64,000 nt of DNA from CAVPFA01 sp963703655 (GCA_963703655.1 CAVPFA010000003.1:1612001-1676000), one strand, 5' to 3'; shown: positions 34,165-45,734, counted from the stretch's first letter. Notes: generated by a model not told the origin, from the letters alone. Program-made: numbers and translations.

Positions 34165-35447
34165 TTCTCTTCCGTCCCGATACCGGCCGCGATGTCGGGA
34201 CGGTGCTGCATCCCGTCGAGACCGACCTTCGCGACGCCTCGGTAGGCGCGCTCGCGAGCCTCGTCGAGGCTGCCCCCGAGCGCCGTCACGACCAGCACCC
34301 GGCCTCGCGCCGTGCGCAGGGCCCCCTCCTCGTCGCGGCACGTGCCGGCGTGGAACACGCTCACGCCGTCGACGCTACCGGCCTCGTCCAAGCCTGAGAC
34401 GAGGTCCCCGGTGCGCGGAGCCTCCGGATAGCCTTCCGCGGCGATCACGACCCCGACGGCGGCGTCATCGGCGAAGCGAGCCCCCCCGGCGACGCCGCCG
34501 AAGCCGGCGCCGCCTGCCGCTGCGGCGAGGAGATCGGCCAGATCGGTGTTCAGGCGAGGTAGCACGACTTCGGCTTCGGGGTCGCCAAAGCGCACGTTGT
34601 ACTCGATCAGCTGCGGGCCGTCGGCTGTGAGCATCAGACCCGCGTACAGCACGCCTCGATAGTCGATCCCCTCCCGTCGCAGCGCACCCAGCGTCGGCTC
34701 GACGATTCTGTCCATGGCGGCACCGACGACGCCGGCCGTCGCCTTCGGCACGGGCGAGAAGGCCCCCATGCCGCCGGTGTTCGGCCCGGTGTCGCCTTTC
34801 CCGAGCCGCTTGTAGTCCTGGGCCGGCGCGAGTGGCAGGGCACTCACCCCGTCACAGACGACGAGCAAGGACAGCTCGCTACCGCGCAGCGCCTGTTCGA
34901 TCACGACCCGCCGCCCCGCCCTGCCGAAGGCCTCTCCCGACAGCTTGGCTGCCACGTCTCGTTCAGCCTCGTCAAGGTCGTCGGTGACGAGCACGCCCTT
35001 TCCCCCGGCGAGCCCGTCCGTCTTCACGACGTAGGGTCCCGGCAACGATCGGAGGTAGGTCGCCGCTTCGTCGAGGCGCGAGAAGGCTCGCCAGCGTGCC
35101 GTCGGAACACCGGCACGCGACGCGCACTGCTTCATGAATTCCTTCGAGCCCTCCAATCGGGCGCCGTCGGCCCCTGGCCCGAACACGAGACGGCCGCGCG
35201 AGCGCAGGCGGTCGGCCAGCCCGCCGACGAGAGGCTCCTCTGGGCCGATGACGTACAGGTCGGCTTCGATCTCCTCCGGCGGGGCCGGCGTCGACAAGAG
35301 CTCGTATCCCTCCGAGGAGCGTCCCGAGATCCCGGGATTGCCCGGTGCGACGACGACATCAGCGCTCCGGGCGAGCACTTGCGCGAGGGCGTGCTCGCGC
35401 GCGCCGGAGCCGACGACGCAGACCTTGCGGCCCCGAGTGCGGGTCAT
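34161..35447 (-). CDS. purD: Phosphoribosylamine-glycine ligase (PurD)
   Basis: A 428-residue ATP-grasp ligase. It has CVVGSGAREHALA at the N-terminus, VKTDGLAGGKGV, GPNTGGMGAFSPVP and EYNVRFGDPEAEVVLPRL. It makes GAR from phosphoribosylamine and glycine. ATG 35447 overlaps the purA stop (ATGA). The frame is open to 36695, but that upstream part is antisense-like noise over purA. Length is normal. Confidence 0.96.
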   Translation of the reverse strand: MTRTRGRKVCVVGSGAREHALAQVLARSADVVVAPGNPGISGRSSEGYELLSTPAPPEEIEADLYVIGPEEPLVGGLADRLRSRGRLVFGPGADGARLEGSKEFMKQCASRAGVPTARWRAFSRLDEAATYLRSLPGPYVVKTDGLAGGKGVLVTDDLDEAERDVAAKLSGEAFGRAGRRVVIEQALRGSELSLLVVCDGVSALPLAPAQDYKRLGKGDTGPNTGGMGAFSPVPKATAGVVGAAMDRIVEPTLGALRREGIDYRGVLYAGLMLTADGPQLIEYNVRFGDPEAEVVLPRLNTDLADLLAAAAGGAGFGGVAGGARFADDAAVGVVIAAEGYPEAPRTGDLVSGLDEAGSVDGVSVFHAGTCRDEEGALRTARGRVLVVTALGGSLDEARERAYRGVAKVGLDGMQHRPDIAAGIGTEEK

Positions 35448-36724
35448 GCGGCGAGACGAACGTACTGCTCCCGGCCGGGCCCGACCCCGACGTAGGTCAC
35501 GGGCACACCTGTGTACTCGGCGATGGTGCCGAGGTACGCGCGGGCGGCCTCGGGGAGATCGTCGAGCGTCCTCGCCCCGGCCAGGTCCTGGCGCCAGCCG
35601 GGCAGCTCGCGGTAGACGGGCCGGACACGGTGCAGGACCGACTGGTGGTAAGGGACGTGGTCGAACAGCTCGTCGCCGTCCTCGTACCCCACGCAGACCT
35701 TGACCGTGTCGAACGCGGACAGGACGTCGAGCTTGGTGACGGCTATCTCCGAGAGGGAGTTCACTCGCACAGCGTGACGGAGGAGCACCAGGTCCAGCCA
35801 GCCCGGCCGGCGCCGGCGGCCTGTGTTGGTCCCGTACTCGTGGCCGAGCTCCACGAGCATGTCGCCTTGCTCGCCGCCGAGCTCGGTGGGGAACGGTCCC
35901 GAGCCGACGCGGGTCACGTACGCCTTGGCGATGCCGAGAACCCGGTCGATGTCCCGCGGGCCGATCCCGGTGCCGACGCAGGCACCGCCCGCGGTGGGAT
36001 TCGAGGACGTGACGAAGGGGTAGGTCCCGTGGTCCACGTCGAGGAAGGTGGCCTGTGCCCCCTCCAGCATGATCTCCTGGCCCGCGTCGAGCGCGTCCTG
36101 CACGAGCTTCACCGAGTCGCCGATCATCGGTCCCAGCGCCGGCGCAACCTCGTCGAGGTACTGCGAGGCGATCTGGTCGGCGTCGAGCGGGAGCCGGTTG
36201 TAGACCTTGGCGAGGATGCCGTTCTTCTCCCTCAGCACGACATCGAGCTTCTCGCGGAAGATCTTGGGGTCCAAAAGGTCCTGCACGCGAAGCCCGATCC
36301 GGGCGGCCTTGTCCACGTACGCGGGCCCGATGCCGCGCTTGGTGGTGCCCAGCTTGTTCTTGCCGAGGTAGCGCTCGGTCACCCGGTCGAGCTCGACGTG
36401 ATAGGGCATGACGAGGTGGGCGTTGCCGGACACCACGAGACGGCTCATGTCGATGCCGCGTGCCCCGAGCGCGGCGCACTCGGCGAGGAGCACCGTTGGT
36501 TCGACGACCACTCCGTTGCCGATCACGGGGACGACGTGCTCGTAGAGGACTCCGCTCGGGATGAGCTGGAGGGCGAACGTCTCGCCGTCCACGACGATCG
36601 TGTGCCCGGCGTTGTGGCCGCCCTGGTATCGGACGACTACGTGCATGTCCTTCGCAAGGAGGTCGGTGAGCTTGCCCTTCCCCTCGTCGCCCCATTGGGT
36701 TCCGACCACCACGGTCGCGGGCAA
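35444..36724 (-). CDS. purA: Adenylosuccinate synthetase (PurA)
   Basis: A 426-residue enzyme, canonical in length. VVVGTQWGDEGKGK at the N-terminus is the GTP-binding P-loop, with GGHNAGHT, GTTKRGIGPAY and a late TKLDVLSAFDTVKVC. It converts IMP plus aspartate to adenylosuccinate. The start is TTG 36724 (LPATVVVGTQ) with GGAGG 6 bp upstream. It is the first gene of the purA-D-B-C-S-Q chain; the promoter should lie in the 88 bp behind the L,D-transpeptidase gene. Confidence 0.95.
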   Translation of the reverse strand: MPATVVVGTQWGDEGKGKLTDLLAKDMHVVVRYQGGHNAGHTIVVDGETFALQLIPSGVLYEHVVPVIGNGVVVEPTVLLAECAALGARGIDMSRLVVSGNAHLVMPYHVELDRVTERYLGKNKLGTTKRGIGPAYVDKAARIGLRVQDLLDPKIFREKLDVVLREKNGILAKVYNRLPLDADQIASQYLDEVAPALGPMIGDSVKLVQDALDAGQEIMLEGAQATFLDVDHGTYPFVTSSNPTAGGACVGTGIGPRDIDRVLGIAKAYVTRVGSGPFPTELGGEQGDMLVELGHEYGTNTGRRRRPGWLDLVLLRHAVRVNSLSEIAVTKLDVLSAFDTVKVCVGYEDGDELFDHVPYHQSVLHRVRPVYRELPGWRQDLAGARTLDDLPEAARAYLGTIAEYTGVPVTYVGVGPGREQYVRLAA

Positions 36725-36812
36725 GTCGCGCCTCCGTATTCGTGCTGCGGGAGTTGGGCCGTTCCCTGGCCGTACTCGCTCCGGGCCGGGCACGCGCAGT
36801 GTACTCCCGGCC

Positions 36813-37673
36813 CTACGGAGACGCCGGTGGCAAGCGTCCGACCTCGGCGTCGGTGCCGATCTCGATGACGGGATGCCTGGCAGGACGAAGCCACCGCAAC
36901 ACGGCCAGAAGATCCGAGGCGGGCAGGGCGACGCAGCCCTCGGTCGGGCCGTCAACCCATGCGTTCAAGAAGATCCCCGAGCCGGGTGCGTTCGCGCCAC
37001 GCACGATCGGGTTGTCGTTGAACTCGATCACCGCGAAGTACGGATAGGCAGTCGTCTCGGTCCAAAGCGACTCGGACCAGGAGGCAAACGGCGGAGTCGT
37101 CCCGCACCGAACATGGACGAACTGGTTGTAGCGCGGGCTGTAGGGATCCTCGTCCCACCAGTCCCCGCAGACGAGGCGGTGGTAGGCGTCGTGCAGGCCG
37201 CCTGGATCAGCCTGGTTTCCGTACATGGTGAGACCTACGCGGTACACGCCGGTCGGGGTCGCGCCGTCCCCCTCGTGACGCACGGCGCGCAGGTGGCCGT
37301 AGCCCGTCTCGGCGCGCCACGCCGGGAACACGGGCCTCCAGGGCGAGAAGGCGTTCGCCCGCTGGAACGTCCGGAACGACGCCAGGTAGCCGGGAGGCTC
37401 GAGGGTCGGGCTCGAGACCACGATGAGCTGGTCGGCCGAGGACGGGATCTTGAAGGTCGGGCCCGCGCCGGCCGACGCGCTCGGGCCCACGCCGGCCTCG
37501 GCGATCGTGCCGGCGCCGGCCGAGGCTCTCGGCGAGGCCACCGCGCCCGGGCCGCCGAGGCCCGTCAACGAAACGGTCGCCAGCACCCCCGCGGCCAGGC
37601 GCACGGGCCAGACCGCACGGCGACGGCGCGCCTTGCGGGTCGGAGTCACAGGGACATCGCTGAAGTCTTTCAC
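36813..37673 (-). CDS. Secreted L,D-transpeptidase catalytic-domain (YkuD-like) protein
   Basis: A 286-residue exported protein with basic residues then a hydrophobic stretch (about 22-47, ending GAVASPRA), fitting a signal peptide or anchor. An Ala/Gly-rich spacer follows. The C-terminal half resembles the L,D-transpeptidase/YkuD fold: HEGDGATPTGVYRVG and the catalytic-cysteine segment GPTEGCVALPASDL. The family makes 3-3 crosslinks in peptidoglycan or attaches proteins to it. The motif is a weaker match than the classical HGxx...SxGC, so it could be an erfK-type variant. It is upstream of purA on the same strand. Confidence 0.78.
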   Translation of the reverse strand: MKDFSDVPVTPTRKARRRRAVWPVRLAAGVLATVSLTGLGGPGAVASPRASAGAGTIAEAGVGPSASAGAGPTFKIPSSADQLIVVSSPTLEPPGYLASFRTFQRANAFSPWRPVFPAWRAETGYGHLRAVRHEGDGATPTGVYRVGLTMYGNQADPGGLHDAYHRLVCGDWWDEDPYSPRYNQFVHVRCGTTPPFASWSESLWTETTAYPYFAVIEFNDNPIVRGANAPGSGIFLNAWVDGPTEGCVALPASDLLAVLRWLRPARHPVIEIGTDAEVGRLPPASP

Positions 37674-37731
37674 GGTCAGGTGGCGACGGGGCCAGGCGGG
37701 CCTTTGATCGGGGACGCAGCGCCTGGGTCGC

Positions 37732-38793
37732 TCAGGGTGCCGTGAGCTCTATGCGCGTGCCGACGCTGTTGGGGATGAAGGCGTCGGGCAGTTCGGCTGC
37801 GAGGCGGTGCTGGGCTCGCCAGCCGGTGCAATGTGCCGGCACCACGACTCGAGGGGCGAGCTCGGCGAGCGCTGCCACCGTCGCAGGGATGAGCGGTTCG
37901 AACAGGGCGCCAGAGAGATGGAAGCCTCCGATCACGGCGTGCACGTCCGCGACCCCGGTCAGATGACGGGCGTAGCGGGCGATGTTCACGATCCCGGCGT
38001 GTCCGCATCCGGTGAGGATCACGAGGCCCCTGCCGCGTACGTTGGCCACGAGCGCCTGGTCGTCGAGGACGAGCGGGTCAGCCTGCCAACGACCGCCGCG
38101 GAACGCCTCGTGGAACGGGAGGCCCTTCTCGAAGTCGGTGCTCCGAGCCACCTCGCCGGTTATGAGCACGGACCCCTCGAAGAGCAACGAGGGCGCGGGA
38201 GTCTCGGCGATCTCGAAACCGGCTCCTTCCAGGCTCGGCCGTGATGGGGTCGGCAGCTCGAATGGTTCCCGGCCTGGAAAAGCGATTCGCCGTTGCGACC
38301 AGAACGCCGGGTGGATCACGATCGGCACGTTGGGTCGCCCGACCCGCCGGACGAACCCGTCGAGCCCCGTCGTGTGGTCGAAGTGGCCGTGCGAGCAGAC
38401 CACCACCTCTACGTCGCCCGGGTCGATGTCGAGCCGCCGCATGTTCTCGACCATCCCGTCGGGGCTGACCCCCGTGTCGAAGAGGAACCGGCTCACGGCT
38501 CCCGATCCGCGGACCACCTCGACCAGCGCCGAGAAGCCGTGCTCGGCGACGAGCACCTCCGGCGTGCTGCCTGCGACGGCGTACGGGTTGTCGATCCACG
38601 GACCGCCCCCGAGCACGGGCCGCCTGGCGTGGTCCATGTCGGCCAACAACATGTCCGAGGAGTTGTCGACGAGCGTGGTGACGCTCACGGCCTCGACAGG
38701 CTGCAACGCGAGGACCTCTCCGGCGTAGGCGCCCAGCTCGGTCGGCACGAGCGTCGGGCGGTGGTGGGCGCGGTCGGTGTCGTCGTCGCACAT
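37732..38793 (-). CDS. Metallo-beta-lactamase-fold hydrolase
   Basis: A 353-residue MBL-fold protein. The metal motif is SHGHFDHTTGL (HxHxDH), with TGCGHAGIVN and GGFHLSG as later metal ligands. This set is typical of the group annotated near dihydropterin/RFA-P synthase-like MBL proteins. The reaction is unknown; family members hydrolyse thioesters, phosphoesters or lactones. ATG 38793 has AAGGA 7-8 bp upstream. It lies directly behind clpB on the same strand with a 38-bp gap, so it may be transcribed with it. Confidence 0.85.
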   Translation of the reverse strand: MCDDDTDRAHHRPTLVPTELGAYAGEVLALQPVEAVSVTTLVDNSSDMLLADMDHARRPVLGGGPWIDNPYAVAGSTPEVLVAEHGFSALVEVVRGSGAVSRFLFDTGVSPDGMVENMRRLDIDPGDVEVVVCSHGHFDHTTGLDGFVRRVGRPNVPIVIHPAFWSQRRIAFPGREPFELPTPSRPSLEGAGFEIAETPAPSLLFEGSVLITGEVARSTDFEKGLPFHEAFRGGRWQADPLVLDDQALVANVRGRGLVILTGCGHAGIVNIARYARHLTGVADVHAVIGGFHLSGALFEPLIPATVAALAELAPRVVVPAHCTGWRAQHRLAAELPDAFIPNSVGTRIELTAP

Positions 38794-38831
38794 GTGTGTG
38801 TTTCCTTCCCGCCCGAGTGCCGGTTGGGTCC

Positions 38832-41322
38832 TCAGCGCAGCACGAGCCTGCCATCTTCGACGTCGACCTTGACCGTGTCGCCCTCCCCGTAGAGGCCCTC
38901 GAGGAGGGCGAGCGCCAACGGGTCGCCGATTTCGCGCTGGATGACCCGGCGCAGCGGCCGGGCGCCGAAGTCCGGGTCGTAGCCGTGGTCGCCGAGCCAC
39001 ATCTCGGCCTCGGGGGTTACCTCGATTGAGATCCGCCGGGCCTCGAGCCGGCGCCTGAGGTCGCCGAGCTGGATCCCGACGATGGCGAACAGGTCCTCGC
39101 GGCCGAGCGGACGGAAGCGGACGATCTCGTCGATCCGGTTGACGAACTCCGGCTTGAAGGTGTCGAGCGGGTCGCCGCGGAGGTTGGAGGTCATGATCAG
39201 GACGGTGTTCGAGAAATCGACCGTCCGGCCCTGCCCGTCGGTCAGGCGACCGTCGTCGAGCACCTGCAACAGGATGTTGAACACGTCCGGGTGCGCCTTC
39301 TCGATCTCGTCGAGCAGCACGACCGCGTACGGGCGGCGGCGGACCGCCTCGGTCAGCTGGCCGCCCTCCTCGTAGCCGACGTAACCGGGCGGCGCGCCGA
39401 CGAGGCGCGAGACGTTGTGCCTCTCCTGGTACTCGCCCATGTCGATCCGGATCATCGCCCGCTCGTTGTCGAACAGGACCTCGGCGAGGGCCTTGGCGAG
39501 CTCGGTCTTGCCGACCCCGGTCGGGCCGAGAAACAGGAACGAGCCGATCGGTCGGCTGGGGTCCGACAGCCCGGCCCGGCTCCGGCGAATGGCGTTCGCG
39601 ACCGCCTTGACCGCCTCGGTCTGGCCGACGACGCGCCGGTGCAGCAAGTCCTCGAGCTCGACGAGCTTGCGGATCTCACCTTCCATGAGGCGTGAGACCG
39701 GGACGCCCGTCGCCCGGCTCACGACTTCGGCGATGTCCTCGGCGTCGACCTCTTCCTTCAGCATCTTCTGCTGCGGACTGGAGCGCGGCCAGCTTGTCGG
39801 TGGCCGCCTGGATGCGCCGCTCGAGGTCGGGGACCCGGCCGTAGCGGATCTCCGACGCGTGCGCGAGGTCACCGTCGCGCTCGTAGCGTTCCGCCTCCTG
39901 CCGGGCGGCTTCGAGCTCGCCCTTCACGTCGCGGATCGCCCCGATGGCGTCCTTTTCTGCCTGCCAGTGCGCCATCATCGCCGTCTGCTGCTCGCGGAGG
40001 TCGGCGAGCTCGCCCTCGAGCTTGGCGAGTCGCTCGACCGAGGCGGGGTCGGTCTCCTTCTGCAGGGCGACGCGTTCGATCTCGAGCTGGCGGACCCTGC
40101 GGGCCACGACGTCGATCTCGGTCGGCATCGAGTCGATCTCGATGCGAAGGCGGCTAGCGGCCTCGTCGACGAGGTCGATGGCCTTGTCCGGCAGGAAGCG
40201 GCCGGTCACGTACCGATCCGAAAGCACCGCAGCAGCGACGAGGGCGGCGTCCTGGATGCGCACGCCGTGGTGGACCTCGTAGCGCTCCTTCAGCCCGCGG
40301 AGGATCGCGATCGTGTCCGCGACCGAGGGCTCGTCGACGAGGACCGGCTGGAACCGGCGCTCGAGCGCCGCGTCCTTCTCGATGTACTTGCGGTATTCGT
40401 CGAGGGTCGTGGCGCCGATGAGGCGAAGCTCGCCGCGCGCCAGCATCGGCTTGATCATGTTGCCCGCGTCCATGGCGCCCTCGGCCGCCCCGGCGCCGAC
40501 GATGGTGTGGAGCTCGTCGATGAACGTGATGATCCCGCCGTCGGAGTCCGCGATCTCCTTCAGGACCGCCTTCAGACGCTCCTCGAATTCCCCGCGGTAC
40601 TTCGCGCCGGCGACCATCGAGGCGAGATCGAGAGCGACGATCCGCTTGTTCTTCAGCCCTTCTGGGATGTCACCCTCGACGATCCGGGTGGCGAGGCCCT
40701 CGACGATGGCCGTCTTGCCGACTCCGGGCTCGCCGATCAGCACCGGGTTGTTCTTCGTGCGCCTCGACAGGACCTGGATCACGCGGCGTATGTCGTCGTC
40801 GCGCCCGACGACCGGGTCGAGCTTGCCCTCCCGGGCGAGGTCCGTCAGGTCGCGGCCGTAGCGCTCCAGCGACTGGTACTGCTCCTCGGGGCTCTGCGAG
40901 GTGACACGATGGCTGCCGCGGATCGCTTGCAGGGCTTGCAGGAGATCGTTGCGGCTGACGCCGAGAGGGTCTGCCAGGGCGAGCAGCAGGTGCTCGACCG
41001 AGAGGTACTCGTCGCCCATCTCCTTGCGGGCGGTGTCCGCACGCTCGAATGCCTCGCTCAGCTCACGGCTGAGCGTCGGCTCGGCGCCGCCGTAGGCCTT
41101 CGGGATCCTGGCGAGCGACTCCGCGATCCGGTTGCGGACCGAGAGCGGGGCGATGCCGAGCCGGTCGAGAAGTGGGATGGCCACACCGCCGTCTTGTGAC
41201 AGGGCCGCTGACAGCAGATGGTCGGGAGTGACTTCGGGGTGGTGCGAGGTCTTCGCGAGCGCGATGGCGTCTCTCAAAGCCTCCTGGGTCTTAAGGGTCC
41301 AACGGTTCGGGTCGAACGTCAT
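38832..41322 (-). CDS. clpB: ClpB disaggregase, interrupted by a one-base frameshift
   Basis: The Hsp100 disaggregase is seen as two adjoining frames. The first (41322 to about 39777) has the N-domain, Walker A GEPGVGKTAIVEG and the coiled middle domain through KLAALQS. The second (from about 39774 to 38832) resumes at QQKMLKEEVDAEDIAEVV and has Walker A GPTGVGKTELAKAL, DEIEKAHPDVFNIL and the C-terminal domain. The whole span is one base over a multiple of three, and deleting one base in CAGTCCGCAG near 39774-39776 gives an uninterrupted protein of about 829 residues. No conserved element is lost. ATG 41322 lies 58 bp after hspR. A sequence error is the simplest reading. Confidence 0.88.
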
Positions 41323-41357
41323 GTCTCAGGTGATCCTTGAATGGTGGGCTTGCGTGT

Positions 41358-41375
41358 CGGCCGGGGAGCCGGCCG
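41358..41375. terminator. Perfect 7-bp-stem hairpin between hspR and clpB
   Basis: CGGCCGG-GGAG-CCGGCCG is a perfect GC-rich stem-loop in the 58-bp hspR-clpB gap. It has no following T-run on the minus strand, so it is more likely an attenuating or RNA-stabilising hairpin than a full terminator. Confidence 0.45.
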
Positions 41376-41380
41376 AAGGT

Positions 41381-41794
41381 TCAGTTGTTCCTGGTCCGTC
41401 GTGCCGGCAGCCGGTTCGTCGAGACCGGCACGAGGTCGCGGCGGTAGTGGCGGTGCGTCGTCTCGATCGCCATGCGGGCATCCGCGCGGGTCCGCTCGAG
41501 CTCTGTGTGCAGTCTGGCGATCTCGGTCTCGAGCGCGATCACGCGCCGCACGCCTTCCAGGTTCAGGCCGGCGGCGGTGAGCTCCTGGATGCGCCGCAGG
41601 TGAGCGATGTCGGCCTCGCTGTAGCGGCGGTTGCCCCCACCCGTGCGGGCCGGGTCGAGGAGGCCCTTGCGCTCGTAGATCCGAAGCGTCTGCGGGTGCA
41701 CGCCGGCCAGCTCCGCCGCGACCGAGATGACGTAGACGGCGCGCGTCGAGCGTTCGACTGGGCCTTGTTCTGACGGGTCGTAACTCACGGTCAC
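41381..41794 (-). CDS. hspR: MerR-family heat-shock repressor HspR
   Basis: A 137-residue MerR-type regulator with the winged helix at about 20-90 (YVISVAAELAGVHPQTLRIY, GLLDPARTGGGNRRYSEADI) and a helical dimer region after it. Its position right after dnaJ and before clpB is diagnostic of HspR. With DnaK as co-repressor it binds HAIR sites and silences the dnaK operon until heat shock. GTG 41794 overlaps the dnaJ stop by 4 bp. A HAIR-like site lies upstream of dnaK, so the operon is probably autoregulated. Confidence 0.93.
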   Translation of the reverse strand: MTVSYDPSEQGPVERSTRAVYVISVAAELAGVHPQTLRIYERKGLLDPARTGGGNRRYSEADIAHLRRIQELTAAGLNLEGVRRVIALETEIARLHTELERTRADARMAIETTHRHYRRDLVPVSTNRLPARRTRNN

Positions 41795-42909
41795 ACTCCT
41801 AGGTGCTCGCGAGGTGAGCTGCCCAGGGTCTTGGCGAGGGCCTCGACCGCTTTGCGCTGATCCTCGGTGAGCTCGGCCGGCACGACGACGTCGACGGTCA
41901 CGAGCAGGTCGCCCGTAGACGAACCGGCGGTGATGCCGCGCGCCTTCACCCTGAACGTCTGGCCTTGGCGCGTGCCGGGCGGGACCTTGAGGGTGACGGG
42001 CCCGCTCAGCGAGGGCACCGTGATCGCACTGCCGAGCGTGGCCTCGGGGAAGGTGACCGGAACCGTGAGCGTGAGGTTGCGTCCCTTCCGCCCGAAGAGC
42101 GGATGCGTGGCCACGTGCACGATCACGTAGAGGTCACCTGCAGGTCCGCCATTGGCCCCCGGCTCGCCTCGGCCCTTCACCCGGATTCGCTGGCCGTCCT
42201 CGACGCCGGCGGGGATGCGGACCTTGACCTGGCGTTGGCGCTGCTCGAGGCCCGAGCCGTGGCACGTCGGGCAGGGATCGACGATCTTGGTCCCGCGTCC
42301 CTGGCACTCCGGGCACGGCGAGGACAGCGAGAACATCCCCTGGTTGTCGTTGAGCACGCCGAGGCCGTTGCAACGCGGGCACACCACCGGAACCGTCCCG
42401 GGACGCGATCCCGACCCGCCGCACGTGGCGCATCGCATCCCGCTCGTGACGTTGACCGTCGTGACAGCACCGTCCACGGCCTCCTGGAACGAGAGGTGTA
42501 GCTCGGCTTCGAGGTCGTGACCGCGACGGGGACCGCTACCGGGCGTGCCTCGCCCGCCTCCCCGGCCGCCGCGGCCGAACAAGCCGCCGAAGATGTCGGA
42601 GAGGTCCTCGACGCGGAAGTTGAAATTGCCGTTGCCGGGGGTGCCGGACCCGCCGCCGAAGCCGCCGAGGCCGCTGAGCGGACCGAGACGGCGGACCTCG
42701 TCATACTCCTTGCGTTTCTCCGGGTCGCCGAGGACGTCGTATGCGGCGGAGATCTCCTTGAATCGTTCCTCCGAGCCCGGGTTGGAGTCCGGGTGGAATT
42801 GCTTCGCGAGCTTCCGGTAGGCGCGGCGAAGCTCCTTGTCGGTTGCCTTGTCCGACACTCCGAGGGTCTTGTAGTAGTCGGTGGTGTACCACTCCCGTTG
42901 GGGTGCCAT
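41791..42909 (-). CDS. dnaJ: Chaperone DnaJ
   Basis: A 372-residue type I DnaJ. The J domain (about 5-72) has the HPD motif in QFHPDSNPG. A Gly/Phe region (75-130) follows. The four zinc-binding repeats are CATCGGSG, CPRCNGLG, CPECQGRG and CPTCHGSG. A C-terminal substrate domain ends the protein. It delivers clients to DnaK and stimulates its ATPase. It begins 12 bp after grpE and overlaps hspR at its stop (GTGA). Confidence 0.96.
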   Translation of the reverse strand: MAPQREWYTTDYYKTLGVSDKATDKELRRAYRKLAKQFHPDSNPGSEERFKEISAAYDVLGDPEKRKEYDEVRRLGPLSGLGGFGGGSGTPGNGNFNFRVEDLSDIFGGLFGRGGRGGGRGTPGSGPRRGHDLEAELHLSFQEAVDGAVTTVNVTSGMRCATCGGSGSRPGTVPVVCPRCNGLGVLNDNQGMFSLSSPCPECQGRGTKIVDPCPTCHGSGLEQRQRQVKVRIPAGVEDGQRIRVKGRGEPGANGGPAGDLYVIVHVATHPLFGRKGRNLTLTVPVTFPEATLGSAITVPSLSGPVTLKVPPGTRQGQTFRVKARGITAGSSTGDLLVTVDVVVPAELTEDQRKAVEALAKTLGSSPREHLGV

Positions 42910-42920
42910 GGCGTGGCTCC

Positions 42921-43802
42921 TCAGCCTCCGACAAGGACCATTGCCGGCCGCAGCACCTTCGACTTGAGCCGGTATCCGGCGCGCATGACCTTGGTGACCA
43001 AGGGGGCGCCGCCCGACGGCGCAGCCGGACCGGGCTCGTCCCCCTCACCGGTGCCCTCACCTTCCTCGTCGGTGGCGGCCTCGTCGACGCCGGCGATGCC
43101 TCCGGCTTGGCCGGTCCCGACGGCGTCGTGGACCGTTGGGTCGAACGGAACGCCGACGGCGTCGATCCGCTCGACGCCCTCGCGGGCGAGGATGTCGCGG
43201 AGAAGCGAGTCGATCTGTTCGAGGGCCTTGGCCGAGTCGCTCTCCTCGCCGTGGCTCTGCACGTGAGCGGTCGCGAGGTCGAGCGCGTCCAGCACCGGCA
43301 GGAGCCGGACGCACAGTCCCTCGGTGGCGCGCTCGAGGAGCTGGGTCTGCTGGCGCAGCGCGCGCTTGCGGAAGTTGTCGAAGTCGGCCTGCAGGCGCCT
43401 CGAGCGCGTCCAGGTACTCGTCACGCTCGGCGGCCACGAGGGCATCTTCCGCCTGTGCCTCCAGCTTTTTTGCGACCTCCCGCGGGTCGGTTCCCCAGTC
43501 GACGAACGGGTCCGCGGGAAGATCAAGCTGCTGGTCGGAGAACTCGCCCTCCTCGCTCGCCAGAACGTCGTCGCTCGCCGGATCGGCTTCGCTCGCCGGA
43601 ACGTCGTCGCTCGCCGGATCGTCCTCGCTCGCCGGAACGTCGTCGCTCGCCGGAACGTCGTCGCTCGCCGGATCGGCTTCGCTCGCCGGATCGGCTTCGC
43701 CCTGCGGGGGCGCAGAGCCGTTCGCCTTCGCACCGGGCCCGGTCGAGCCGGGCCCGGTCACGCCGTCGCCCGCCGGGGGCTTCGGGTCGCTTGCCTCGCG
43801 GG

Positions 43803-43806
<4 letters not shown>
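42921..43806 (-). CDS. grpE: GrpE nucleotide exchange factor, interrupted by a one-base frameshift
   Basis: GTG 43806 overlaps the dnaK stop (GTGA). The N-terminal frame encodes an acidic low-complexity arm and then VAAERDEYLDALE. The GrpE core resumes one frame over as RLQADFDNFRKRALRQQ and continues through FDPTVHDAV and VTKVMRAGYRLKSKVLRPAMVLV to 42921. The span is one base over a multiple of three. Dropping one G in CTCGAGGCGCCTG (near 43398-43400) restores DALERLQADF and a 294-residue protein. GrpE ejects ADP from DnaK and is normally essential, so a sequencing or assembly error is likely. The N-terminal arm holds an 18-bp repeat array. Confidence 0.88.
43553..43696 (-). repeat. Eight 18-bp tandem repeats inside grpE
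   Basis: TCGCTCGCCGGAACGTCG-like units (plus-strand reading) start at 43553, 43571, 43589, 43607, 43625, 43643, 43661 and 43679. On the coding strand each gives a hexapeptide of the type P-A-S-D/E-D/A-V/D in the acidic N-terminal arm. Units differ mainly at two positions, falling into ASDDV-like and ASEAD-like classes. Confidence 0.85.
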
Positions 43807-45665
<1,859 letters not shown>

Positions 45666-45734
45666 TCTGAAGCCTCCACTTCTCGGGGTGCGACGCTCGC
45701 CTGCACCCATACTTCGTTCCTTCGTACAGGAGCT

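Noticed and set aside
35448..36695. Upstream extension of the purD frame to 844 codons
   Set aside because: The extension overlaps purA in another frame, is Arg/Pro-rich, and the ATG at 35447 overlaps the purA stop in the same ATGA pattern as its neighbours.
43553..43696. CRISPR array
   Set aside because: The 18-bp units are contiguous, have no spacers and are in frame inside grpE.
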